A stretch of DNA of 64,000 nucleotides from Areca catechu (lineage: Eukaryota > Streptophyta > Magnoliopsida > Arecales > Arecaceae), in the NCBI GenBank assembly GCA_021397845.1, contig JAHSVC010000071.1, positions 186,001-250,000 of the forward strand, read 5' to 3'. Position 1 is the stretch's first letter. Each line of letters starts with the position of its first letter. Of this stretch, positions 33,738 through 45,498 are shown in pieces. Both the position numbers and the translations under genes were made by a program. The notes under the pieces are model-generated. The model searched no databases and was not told the origin of the DNA. It saw only the letters and a program-made list of their open reading frames with translations.

Positions 33738-36659
33738 AAATAAAAAATAAAAAAATAATGATTGTTCTTATCTAAAACCTTAATTATATATTCAAATATC
33801 AAAATAATCTGAGAAACTATTAGTGGTAGGAATACGAATCATTACAATAGATATTCTTTATTCGTGCACAATAAGTTTGTACCATTTTCGAGCCCATTGA
33901 CTCTACAAGTGAATGCCTAGCTACATACCAATTTTCTAAATCTATATATAACCCACTTTATCAAGGTCAAATCCAAATGACCTATAAACCATGAAATAAT
34001 CCATACTTTATATCTATAAATCAAGCTAGGGAGCTCAACCATATTCTTCATGGCAACCACACTCAGTGGTTACCCGATGAAACAAAGATCTTAGTTAATA
34101 AATGACCCTACTATGGCATGCCCAATCTACAATATCAACCTTCTCTAACTATCTATAGCCTATTATTTGAAGAGAAGGTTCTGCAAGCATCATACCCATC
34201 TCCTTATAGATCAATCTAGACTCTAATAGGTTCACACTTTTAATGAATAATCATGATCCAACATCAATCTATCAATAAGCTAATGGATCAAACTGATCAA
34301 CTATTAACTAAACTTAATAAAGAGGAGGAAGGTAAGCTACCTGTCAGCCTGAGAGTAATCTAGAGGGACCATACTCAATCAAAATTTTAATGACCCTTTA
34401 TTTTTTCTTGAACAATCGACTCTAACTTCTAGGAATGAACTAGTCTTAGAGTAACTCTTCACAACATAAAGACTAATATAGATAATTTAACTAAGGCAGA
34501 GACAATTTAGAATATATACAAATTTCATCATTATCCCACTTATCTATGATCCCATTTTTCTAGTGCCCTAGAATCATCCATGCCTTTTAATGGGAGGGAG
34601 AACAAAAAGATGCAATGATGGAATTAGCTGATCCTTCCCAAAAACTATAAATGTATAGCATAATAGAGAAAGCCACTCCCATAATTTTTTCTCAATTTGT
34701 TAGATCCCTATTTCGCTCATTTCGGGATAGCAATTTTAATGAAGATAGATATACCATGCAAGTAATGACATGGTACGGACACCCTACTTTGAAATTATCC
34801 TACTATGGATTGATGACATGAGCCATCACCTAACCCACTAATAGCTTTCTTGTTAAAATCACCACCTGATCTAAAATTGAAACCACTTCCTAATATATCC
34901 ATGACATTTTTTAGTGATCCTTACTCAGGAAGCCCAACTTAGTGGTATTCTAAAAGCATATAAAGAAGCTATGGATAAAATATTACTAAAATGAGGGATC
35001 TTGATCTTAAAAATGTTATAACTGATTTTTCTATTATTAGCATCACTTTAAAGGACTACCTTCAAAATCTATCTGAAATATTGAATAATGTATGGAGGCG
35101 GGTTTAGTTTGGACAAAGTGCTATGCTTTAGATTGAGAAAGGTTTATTTAGAACATATCATACCCCAAGAAAGGGATTAGGATGGATCAACCCATATTAT
35201 CAAAGTACCTAAACCACCACCCCTAATCTTAACCCAACAAACATGATCCCTTCCAGATCTTCATACAATTATAATAATACTACTAAATCCTATAATATGC
35301 TTGCTCATTATACTCTATTCGGGCTAATCATCATAGAATACTATATGAATATTTTTCTACTATAATGATAAGACCTCCTGATTGGCCTTATTCTTTTGAT
35401 GTCATGAGGGATACATTAAAGTAATTATCCCCAAATTTTCTCATAATATCCAGCTAAAAATGTTAAACTTAGCATTTGTTACAGGATAACCCAATTTCTT
35501 AAAGTAGTTTTAATAAACATCTAGCTAGCTCTTGTTCAGAGGCAATCTAATATTTATTTTCATGCTCTTCAAAAAAAAATCCATTTGAATTGATTGTTGC
35601 TGCCTTTATCTTGTTGATAAGCTCCTCTTCTTAGGTAACTTCTATCCCTATACATTTCTCTTTTTCTTATGGTTGTGAATTTATTTTTTTAACTTGTTTT
35701 ATCCCATTAGGAACAATGTATTTAAGTTAGGGGATCTTTTTAAATTTTTAAAAAAACTTTAAAAATTTTAAAAATCTTTAAAATTTTGAAATTTAAAAAA
35801 TTTGAAAATAGAAAAAATTATCTTGAATAAATCATGTATTAAGTAAGAAAATCTTGAACAAAATAGACTAGAAAAAAAGTAATAGAGTTAGAAAATATTT
35901 GCTAATGACTATAGCGAGTCAAGGAATAAATAAGTTGGTCAGACTTTTAGTAGCCTACTTAAATCACCTAAAGGATATTAATACTTCAATTGCATATGTA
36001 CATTGATGAAACAAATAGGTATTAGCTGTAAGGCCAATCAAGGACTTAATTATTACTAAAAACTGGTAATTGATATATATCCCAATTAAAGAACTTGAAT
36101 TTAAGGAAAGAACTATTACCTAAAAAATTCAGGTAGTGTGAAATCTACCTTGAATATGAAAAAAGAGCTTCCTATCCAAAACAAATATAAAATACAAAGT
36201 ATAATGGATTGCCCTAAGTAGTAACCGAGTTTCTGCCCCTAAGTCAAGTGTAGAGGTTTGCATCAAATGGTGAATGAAAGGCCTGGATGCTCAATACTTT
36301 AAAAAAAAAATGATAGTATGAAAGCTACCTTAGTTCATGTGCTTGATTTGAGGATTTCTAGAAAATTAACCAAAATAGGTGATAAGTGAAAAAATATGTC
36401 CTTTACAACTAGCCTCAAAATGCTAAGTTAGCCATCACAAACACAAGTATTCTAGACCTTTAGATGAATTCTATGAAAGTTTCTAATTGGGCTAACTATG
36501 AAATCTACTTCTAAAACTCAATAATTAGTGATACTTGCTAAATCTTTTATCTTTCACCCTAGATCTATTTTTGTAAAGGAGGATCTTAATAACATATGAT
36601 GATAAGTATTTATATTTTATTGCATTGCTAAGGGACTAGCACTGAATAAATTAGGGATG
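33738..36659 (+). other. Internal region, right part, of the Asp-primer element
   Basis: AT-rich with stops in all frames. Weak gag-like text (for example PYYQSTXTTTPNLNPTN, then SRSSYNYNN near 35190-35275) suggests a decayed gag tail, but no domain can be named. AATGTATTTAAGTTAGGGGA at about 35715 resembles the end of the Athila/Tat coding region. AGGGACTAGC at about 36631 and TTAGGGATGA at 36651-36660 (the polypurine tract) precede the 3' LTR. Confidence 0.55.
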
Positions 36660-38084
36660 AGATTAATCACATATTTATATATTTATTTAAAGTAGTTAAG
36701 TAATTATTAGTGCTAACATTTTCTAAAAACCCTAATTTCATAATTAAACTGGACTTTCTTGCAAAATTAATTATTTTTAAACTATCTTCGAAAAATGTAA
36801 AATTAAAGTACATTATGAAAGTAGGTATCAAGCCAAACCACACATCTACTAAAATATTTAACAAAAATTAATTTATATTTTCTTCTTTGGCTGGTATATT
36901 AAAATTAATTAAGATATTTGAAATCTTGGAACCCTAGAGAATTGGAAGAATTACTGATTTAAAAGCTTCCAATATAAAGAGCTCGATCTATAGGTTCTAT
37001 GAACAGGAGCCAAATCAGAGCTTAAACCAGTCCAACATCACCTAAAATCCAATATTAGGATAGTTTTTAAAGTGGCTGATCCACCATGGACCTGCCACTT
37101 AGTCTACAAGTTTATTCCCATGAACCACCTTCTTCCCATCGAGCCTTCAACCATTCCAAGCCACCATCGATGCTATAGCTAGCCATGCCATTACCTGCCA
37201 CCATCATTGCTAGCACGGATGCCTCCTCATCATCCCGATCTGCCACCTTTTGCAAGTCACTGCCATCCCAAGTTGCCCCATTGACATCACCATGCATCCC
37301 AAGCTATCATGATCTGCTAAGATGCCATCGCTGCCTATCTCCCATCATTGCCACACCACCATCACCACTGTCATTAGTCATCTCAATCTTCTCATTGCTG
37401 CTACCCCCTCTCCACCACCGTCTCCTTCCCATCTCTATTAAACCACCATGCTGCCTTCGTCCTCCTCCCTATCCACCACCATGCCACCCATCATCATCTT
37501 GAGATGATGCCCTACTATCCCCACCACCCGTCATTGACCTAAGATGCTACCTAGTCTTCCTAAGCTACTACCTCCCTCTGGCTCGAGTGCCACCTCCTCT
37601 CAAGTCCCTATCTGGAGCTGCCCAGATCCAGCTATCCCTTTGCTCGTAGCCTTCCTCCTCCCATGTCATCGATGCCATCCTTCCCATCCCCATTATACCG
37701 CCACCTTTGAGCTACCTTCCTCCTTATTCCAAGCAACCAAGCCATCATCTCCCCCTTTCAGTCACAGTCCATGCCCTATCTCTACTTGCAGTCACCGGCC
37801 ATCCCCTATCATCACTTCCTCTCTATTTCTATCCACCGTGCTCTACCCATCATCGTAATCCCTGGCTTAAGCCTCCATGATTCACCACCGTCGCCTCCTT
37901 CCCATGATTGATGGGGACACAAGCAAAGGCAAATAGATTTCAAGCAAATCTTTCAAGTATGAAGGTTTTCTAATCAACATACCCTTGGAGAAAGCAAGTC
38001 CACCTCATGGAAGCTAAAACATGGTTAAAAGAAAGCCCCAGCACTCAAGCAATTCACTATTAAAGAAGCTACTTCCATGAGCCG

Positions 38085-38192
38085 ACTCAAGAAGGAGAGG
38101 CCCAATTTTCAAATGTCGACTCATGCACCTTGAGTCGACTCAACCTATCCTCGAGCTGATACTTCATGCATCTTGAGTCGACTCACCTGTCC
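38085..38192 (+). promoter_or_regulatory. GAGTCGACTC motif cluster in the solo LTR
   Basis: Variants GAGCCGACTCAAG, ATGTCGACTCATG, TTGAGTCGACTCAACC and TTGAGTCGACTCACC lie about 450-550 bp upstream of the TATA box. The core GTCGAC is the same as in both SIRE LTR arrays, with different flanks. Confidence 0.6.
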
Positions 38193-38640
38193 TTGAGCTA
38201 ACACTATCCCTCTGTCAAGCAATTTTTTCATGCCACTTGGGATATCATCAAGCCTTTTTTATTTGCCACTTGAAAGTTTATTGGAGCACCACTTGAAGCA
38301 CCATTTGAAGAGTCTTGGATGCCATCCCTTATGACATTTGGAAGTTCCATGTTGATTACACTTGGAAGCATCCTTGGATGCCATGTGAAAACATCTCATG
38401 CCGCCACTTGGAGATCACTTTTATTGAAGACACATGGAAGAATCCCTTGATGACACATAGCAAGCTAAGAAGGCACCACTTGGAAGTTTGTTGCAACCAA
38501 AATTTGTTTTTAACCATTTCTTGTTGGAAGTTGTAACCAATTTTAGTTAAGGTCACCTAACTAGTGCTTAGCATAACTAATCCACGGATTAGTTATATTT
38601 TAATCTTTCTTTGGATGAATTTTCTAAAAATTTCTTGGCC

Positions 38641-38650
38641 TATAAATAGG
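38641..38650 (+). promoter_or_regulatory. TATA box of the solo LTR
   Basis: TATAAATAGG followed by a CT-rich leader, in the middle of a complete LTR. Confidence 0.75.
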
Positions 38651-40423
38651 GCCAAGCCTCCCCTCTTGTATTCATTCTATTTAGAAATGAAATTGAGATG
38701 ATATTGAGTTTGGTTTTCTTCTTGAATTCTAGTCTAGTTTCCTTGTGTGGAGAGGGTGAGATGCCTTATAATCTAGCTAGTTTTCTTCATTCCCTAATCC
38801 TAGAGCTAGTCCTCCTCAAGAGAAAGGTGAGAGGCCCATTTGATGCTTCAAAGAAACCCTTCCAAGGTCTTTGAGGCATGTACCAAGAGGAAGAAGAGAA
38901 GAGCTTGCCACCTAGCTTCAAGCCATTCCCAAACTTCCCTTCCTTTGTTTTCCTTTGATTTATTTCCTTCCATCTTTGTTTCCATGCCCTTATTGATGGT
39001 TCATTATAGGTTCTCTCAGGGATTCGAGTTGATGATGAAGGTTTCTTGCCATGATCCAAGTGCAAGGTAATTTCATAAGTTGAAGGAGTTCTAGTCTTAC
39101 CATCTAATCCTCTTTCCTAGAGTGTTGTGTGAATCCTTCCACTAAAATATTTTAGCCATCATTGTTGGTAGGAAAACTCTTCTTAAGCTTTATTAGATCT
39201 AATTATTTGAAGGTTAACTTGCCCTAGTAGTGATGGTTTCCTTGCCATGAAGATCCTAATCTTTGTTTTGAACTAGATCTACATTACAGGTGTTGTAACT
39301 TAGATCAACTAGTCTCCTTATGAAAATTCTTTCCTTGAATTAATTTAGCACATTTATTTGATAATTAATTACTCAGTTTGCTTGATGTTTATCTTGCTAA
39401 AACTCTCCATCCATCATTTTATTTTTGTCCCGCATCAATGATCCACCATCATCGATGGCTTTATGTTAATCCGACAAGCAAGAAGCTTCCTTATAGTGGC
39501 CCAATCAGGCAGACACAATAACTCTCAATTTGATCTGGCTACTAAAGCACATGATGTAGTATGGATTGAGTTTATCTGATGGCCATAGCCTAATATGGGA
39601 TAATCCAAGCATGATTCAGCTAATATGATGGCATTCATTGAGTTCAACTGATTTTAGGTGTTGATTGACAAATTGTGGTGATCTAATATGATCCAACACC
39701 TAGAATAATTATAGGAGTTCTATTAGGAGTTCTACTAGGAGTCTAATCCCTAGTCCTACACCAATTCAGCCTTTATTAACCTCTATTTAAAGAACCCCAG
39801 GTTATAAGAGAAATCCATTGGGGAAGAGGGGCACGATATAGGGTAGAAGTCTTAGTTTTGAATTGAGGGTTGGCCTCTAAGAGTGAGGTTTCTTAGAGGA
39901 GAAGCTTTGTCTCCTATGCCATCTTTTTACCTATACCAATCTCTAGATCAACATCCAAAGAGAAAAAGAAGAGGAAGCCCAGTTCGCTTCATGGAGTATG
40001 ATGGAAGAGGGAGAAGTGACATCAACTATCTTCTCGATGAGATTGCAGCAATCTATTCTAATCTTTCTTACTACTTTTATTTATTTATTTACTTGTTATT
40101 TTCTTGTAATTTGATTTTACTTAATGTAAGTTTATTTTTATATAATTTAAATTTTTGCCTTTTATTTTTATATAAGTAGATACTAAGATTTGATTAGCAA
40201 ATCAAATGTATCAAAGTTTTAATTTCTACTCTTTGCACTTTTAATTTATATTTCCTGACTTCAAAATATTTTTTTTTAAATCAAAGATTTAATTTATCTT
40301 ACGAATTGCCTTCTCCTTGGATTCAACCTAACTCACTACTTTCTATGTAAGTTCAATTAATTAAAAGTTAGATTTTAAACTGATTATCATCATAAATCTT
40401 AATGGCAACATTGTAACCTATCA

Positions 40424-40535
40424 CATACCATGTCACCAAAGGTATATACTTTGGCACCTATCATCTGAAATAATTGGATGGGACACCTAGCCAGCATACA
40501 TGAAACTTTGATAATCTTTGACCTTACTATCAATA
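40424..40535 (+). pseudogene. pol: Outer Tat element: final pol codons
   Basis: Directly after the CATAC duplication, the text HVTKGIYFGTYHLK, then LDGTP and NFDNL, continues the integrase C-terminal domain cut at 23807. The Tat consensus there has a GtYhLe...GtpiprtWNa.nL pattern. Two stops are present. The match proves that 23807 and 40424 were once adjacent. Confidence 0.7.
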
Positions 40536-40659
40536 AGATTTCTCTTCAATTCATGAGTTATCTTCATTTGTGATGAAGTCTCCATCTCTCTTGTATGAAG
40601 TAACCATCAAGCTTGGTTTGTGGAAATGGAGGTACATCTAAAAAATCTCGAGCAAGCTG

Positions 40660-41300
40660 CATGCCCTAGGTGGGGGTTACCACATCCATATCAAAGCTCT
40701 GGGTGAGCTTAGCACCCAAGGTAAGGATATATGGCCTTCTCTAAGCCTTGGATGAGCTAGCCATCCCAGGCAAGACAATATAGCCCTCTCAAAGCCCTGG
40801 GTGAGCTTAGCACCCCAAGCGAGGCTCAACAATCTTCAAGCCTAGTGGAGTAGTTAGACACCCAGGTCAGGTTCTCACACCCATAATCCTTGGCTAAGCG
40901 GTTAGTCTTCTAGGCATAGCAATGTATCACTTTTAAGTCCTAGTTAAGTAATTAGACTCCCAAGTTGGGTTCCTAAACTTATAATCCCTAGTTAAGTGAT
41001 AAGCCTCTTAGGCATTGCAATCCACCACCTTTAAGCCTTGTTAAGCAATCAGACTCCCAGGTCAGGTTCCAACACCTATAATTCCTGTTAAATGATAAGC
41101 CTCCCAAGCATAGCAAGCTATTACCTTCAAGCCCTTGTTAAGCAATCAAACTCTTATGTCAAGCTTCCACATCTATAATCCCTAGTTAAGTGATAAGCCT
41201 TCTAAGCACAATAATCTGCCACCTTCAGGCCTTGGTTAGGTCGGGCTTCCATGCCTATAATCCCTGGATAAAGGATCAGACTCCCAAGCAAAATTGGGCA
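40660..41300 (+). repeat. Tandem repeat of about 97 bp in the outer Tat 3' region
   Basis: The landmark ATAATCCCTAGTTAAGTGAT or a variant starts near 40883, 40981, 41078, 41175 and 41257 (spacings 98, 97, 97, 82). Each unit is two related halves of about 49 bp containing CTAGTTAAGTGATAAGCCTC or GTTAAGCAATCAGACTCCC. The copies before 40880 (CCCTGGGTGAGCTTAGCACC) are a related, more diverged form. Confidence 0.8.
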
Positions 41301-41529
41301 AGCTATATATCCCGGGTGAGGTGACCTAGCCTTTCTAGCATTCTACTAGTTACAGGTCAAAGGAAAGCCCTAACTTGAGCTAGGGGACCCTCCTTCTCCA
41401 TGCATGGTGCACTTTAGAATAGTACATGAGGGTCAAAGCATTATGTTTGGTCCATTTTTAGAGCCTTGCATGCACATGGTAAGGGGGGACAACCCTCGCT
41501 CGATCATCAGCTAACCTTGACCCTCTATT

Positions 41530-41850
41530 CTAAAGTCTTGGATGAGCTTCGTGCCCCAGGTAGAGTTAGCAAACCTTTAATTCAAAGTCTTGGGCAAGAT
41601 TCGTATCCTCGATAGAATCGGCAACCTCTCGAATCTAAAGTCTTGGCTAATCTTTGTACCCTAGGCAGGGTCGGCAAGCTCTCTATTCTGAGATCCTAGG
41701 CAAGCTTCATGCCCTAAGCACATTGGCAAATCTTCTATTCTAAAGTCCTGGATGAGCCTTATACCCTAGGCAAAGTCAATGAACCCTTTATTTAAAGTTC
41801 TAGGTGAGCCTTGTTCCTTAGACAACGTCATTGCACTCTTTATTCTAATC
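41530..41850 (+). repeat. Tandem repeat of about 52 bp in the outer Tat 3' region
   Basis: Six to seven units beginning TCTAAAGTCTTGGATGAGC or similar, at about 41532, 41584, 41638, 41691, 41742 and 41793 (spacings 51-54). Non-coding. Tandem repeats between pol and the 3' LTR are common in Tat elements. Confidence 0.8.
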
Positions 41851-43899
41851 ATATGAAGTCCACACACCTATACAAGATCATCAAGCCCTTCCAGTGGCAA
41901 CACTCTCAAGCAAAGCTGCTCTTGGTATATCCAATAGAGATCGACATCTTCCAAAGTTTTGATAGGAAAAAACCCTTTGATTGATGGATTGAAGCCTAGT
42001 ATGAAGATGCAGAAACATTGAAGACATTCAAGGAGCATCCAGGACATGCATCAATCATGAGGAGATATAAAAAAATTAAAGATCTCATTTGATTAACAGA
42101 AATCAAGTTACACATGTTTGCAGCTCTATAGTCAGATTACATGCTCTGAGAATGCTTCGAAAGACATAAATGGAGTAGAGGGACATGTCAAAGAACAGCC
42201 ATAAAGGGTCAGGGAACAACTTCCTACAGCACCAAAGTCCCTTCTACATACTGCACATGCCAGTAAGAGGGGGATCAAGACCAAGTCAAGACTTTATAAA
42301 ACCCAAAGTCTCTTCTATGCCTCAATAAAGTTTTCCACAAAAAAGCTATGAGGCACCTCCATCGGGCTCGAAAGTCTTCTAGGTCCCCCATAGGCACATG
42401 GAGGCAAAGCTAACTAGGAAAGAAAAGATATACATCATGCTCTAATAACTTAACTAGCATGTAGAACATGAAGGAAGACCACTTTCGATGAGGTGGAGGT
42501 GATGAAAATAACGAAGCTTTACCTACAAGTAGATGGAGGAGAAAATCCTAAGAGACCTAGGATGACATCAAGAGCACCGAGAGGCCATCCACCACCATGT
42601 CCCTGGGTGGTGTTACTGGCCATCGAGCAAGGCAATGTTCTCGAGGCTACTTCCACTCCTGACCTGATTGCCTCTCTATAGAGAGCTAGGTCCTACTTAA
42701 GGAGGAACTGGATGATGAGGCAGATGATCATTACCCCTCTAACTCTATCCTCTGATCGATAACAGTCATAACTCAACGACTGGAGTGCCGACCATTCTTG
42801 ATACCTCCTATACTAAGGAGAGCACCTATTAGCATGCTTTTGATGCAGTGGAGTACCTATCCAGGGCAGAACCCTTCATCGAGAAAGGGAACTCAATGAT
42901 GCCACACCAAAGTAAGATGAATGTTGTATGAGCATCCTTCTATCCACTCAAGCCCCGAAAAAACTTAGCAAAGATCTGCTCTTCTTCCCTCTATTTATAA
43001 AGGATGGAGAGAGAAATCGCCATGCCAGTAGCCAACCAATGTTCAATAGGAATCCACATCTCATTGGCCAGACGATTGCTATTCCCAAGGATCAGAAGAT
43101 GAGACATCAAGCACTCCACATGGGATTAACATTCCCTCAGGGGGTAGCACATTCATGCTCTCTGTGCTCCCACCAAAGTGATACTATAAAATGCACCCGT
43201 TCCTCTCCAAGAGCAATGCCCAATCAAGTCTCCCCCTAGGGATCAGGTCTGTGTCAAGCAGCACACCATGCCACATTGTGCACCATGATTAGCAGACAAG
43301 TCAGACTTACATGCCTTCCCCTCTAGAAGGCAATCAGGTGTGAAAGACTTAAAGACATCCTAAGTTGCATGCAAGAGCATCCTTCTCATGACAACACATC
43401 AGGTACACAAAGCAAGACTGGCCTTGGTATGTGGCCAAGCAAAGTAGATTCTTTATTGAAATGAAGAATACACATAGCAAGAGTCAAGTTCTTCTATAAG
43501 TCTCGCTCTCCTAGCCCACATAATCCTCACCCTCTCTTCTACGGAGTCATTTATAGGAACAAAGGGCTTGCTTGCTAGCCTAATCTCCAAATAGTGGCTA
43601 TAAAGTATCATCTTTCAACAAGTGAACTCTACTCAAAGGAGTTGGTGCACTCGAATGTAGGAATACTTTGAAGAATTGAACTTCAGCGACTCACCTCCAA
43701 CCTCATAGCACTGAGTTTGGGCCATCTCTCTAGCACAACTCTCAAGCGGTCAATCTAATACCCTTTAAATAGCTCCACTTGTGCTCCAACTAAGCACCTT
43801 GCAGCCTTGCTTCTTTTCGAAAGGATGACAGTTTGGAGAAGTCTATCTCTTATAGTAGATCCACATGGTCTCGGTCAGATCATTGTGTCCTCCATAGAC
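41851..43899. other. Outer Tat 3' region with no recognisable content
   Basis: Short frames on both strands (for example 42928-43239, + strand) have no domain or repeat that I recognise. The base composition resembles the rest of the outer element, so I treat it as decayed non-coding sequence between pol and the antisense ORFs. Confidence 0.4.
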
Positions 43900-45320
43900 C
43901 TTCTCTGCTCTTAGCTACCTTGCCAATATGGGGCAAACTATTTTGCCTTCTTCCATACTAGCTTCATTGGCAGTGTTGGATAACATACTCTGCCTACAAG
44001 GCATTTCTTCTCCACCAGCCTTGTTGACAATGCCAGACAACGCACCCGCATCATGAGGGCCTTGATTGTCATTCTCACCCTTGCCACTAACAAGCACGAG
44101 GTGGGGACGGAGCGCAAGTTGTGAGCTTCATTGCCATCAACTATCTGGACCCCTTTGTCAATGAGCTCCATGTCATGTCAGTTTCCATCTAGGTTCCATG
44201 ACTGATGATGATTCTTGGAGGCACTCCAGACACTCAAGGTCACATCCCCTTAGCCTCACCACTAGTTAGTAAGCAACTCCCAACTCATCCTGCAATTCCT
44301 TGTTTCTTGTAGATAAGTCATTGAGCTCCCAAGCAAGGGTTTGGCGAGCCTCCTCGACCGTACTTTACTCCCATTCTACCAAAGCCCGGCCTTCTTCAAT
44401 AGTGTTCCAGGCTTCCTCTGTGCAAGCGATCCTATCTAAAAATGTTGCCTCATGATTAGCAATGAATGCTCCAGTACTTAAGCATAGAATCCTACCTGCA
44501 AGACCAAAAGTGTCAATATCCATTGAAGGGTGTGACTACGACCCTCAAGAGATGCGCCATCTATCTTGTAGCATACTGATGCAGGGATGCTAACACCTCC
44601 TCCACTGACATGTGGCATGGTGCTGCAACATTGATAGGAGTGATAGCATCCAGCCCTCCAACCTTTAGAATGTTCAAGCTACCTTCCTCGATTGCCTAGT
44701 CGGGGGCAGGTCACCAACGGGGGACACCATCACGGCACTAGCAGGACTGGCAGACTCAATAGTAGTTGGCAATTCCTCTACAAAACTGGACTCTTAGACA
44801 TGCCTGTGATGCCTCCATCATTATCAAGGACTCTGCTTCTTCAGTCATCATCACTAGAGAAGCCATATGATTATGCTTGTCACACCATGCTTGTCAAAAG
44901 CTTCTATTGGGTACCATCACCACCTATCTACATCTCCTCTATTTTAGGAGTTGGCTCTACCTCCAATGAGAGTTCTATAGAGCCTTGCAAGGATAGGGGC
45001 ACCTCCTCATCAAGACCAGCCTCGCCCTCAACAGGATGGATACTAATCTTTGCCTTCGATTTAGCATCTACCTCCACTTCAACGGGTTAAACGCTCACCT
45101 CCATTTTAGCCTCAAGATTGGTTTTAATGATGCTAAAGAGGGATGCCAACATTGAGCAATAAGGATAGGGCTTGCAGGGGGTAGGTTCCATCCGCTCCTC
45201 CATAACCTCTACCCCGACCTTCTTAGTGGCTACCTCATGGCTGCTGCTCCTTTTTCTCTTCTTTGATGAGCAAACCTTCGATGGCTCGACATGCAGCTCC
45301 TTTCTAGAAAACTTCATCTT
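43900..45320 (-). pseudogene. Second antisense ORF of the outer Tat element (coiled coil)
   Basis: The - strand text starts MKFSRKELHVEPSKVCSSKK at 45317, followed by KRKRSSSHE, an acidic/Pro stretch (HPVEGEAGLDEEVPLSLQG, about 45040-44980) and a heptad-like segment ELNDLSTRNKELQDELG (about 44345-44290). Stops separate the parts. The order basic Ser/Lys-rich, acidic, coiled coil parallels the neighbouring antisense ORF, so it may be a duplicated or alternative copy of it. Function is unknown; the call rests on layout rather than a named domain. Confidence 0.4.
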
Positions 45321-45498
45321 CTATTCAAACATCAGACAAGGTGTAGAGCCTTGCATTAAAATACTCAAAGAAAAGATGCACAAAGGAAGATTAAAATAAA
45401 AAGTTTATTTATTTCATTTTAAATGAATCTTCATCACAGATGACTTGATAGTCTTTTTATAAAAGAAAGAAAACCAAAAATAAAACAAAAAATAAAGG

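Larger units (their letters stand above)
37909..39437 (+). mobile_element. Solo LTR with GAGTCGACTC motifs and TATA box
   Basis: 1529 bp starting TGATGGGGAC and ending GTCCCGCATCA, near-perfect inverted termini. The flanking 5 bp ATGAT duplication at 37904-37908 and 39438-39442 is exact, and the host LTR sequence is continuous across it. TATAAATAGG at 38641-38650 is a textbook TATA box. GTCGAC-centred motifs occur at about 38117-38180. No internal region is present, so the element was lost by LTR-LTR recombination. Superfamily cannot be decided from the LTR alone. Confidence 0.93.
23808..40423 (+). mobile_element. Pol-less Ty3/gypsy-type element with Asp-tRNA primer site
   Basis: LTRs lie at 23808-26030 and 36660-40423 (the latter enlarged by a 1.5 kb solo LTR). 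Perfect CATAC duplications at 23803-23807 and 40424-40428 define the ends. The primer site is a decayed Asp-tRNA complement, and the 3' side has the AGGGACTAGC and TTAGGGATGAG sequence seen before Athila/Tat 3' LTRs. Without guests the internal region is only about 4.2 kb and I find no protease, RT, RNase H or integrase in it, so it is non-autonomous or internally deleted. It contains a further element at 27307-33737. Confidence 0.9.
36660..40423 (+). repeat. 3' LTR of the Asp-primer element, split by a solo LTR
   Basis: Matches 23808-26030 from start to end; the match breaks at 37908 and resumes at 39438. Removing the insertion and one duplication copy leaves about 2230 bp. Ends CCTATCA before CATAC. 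Its TATA-like CTCTATTTAAAG lies at about 39780-39791. Confidence 0.9.
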
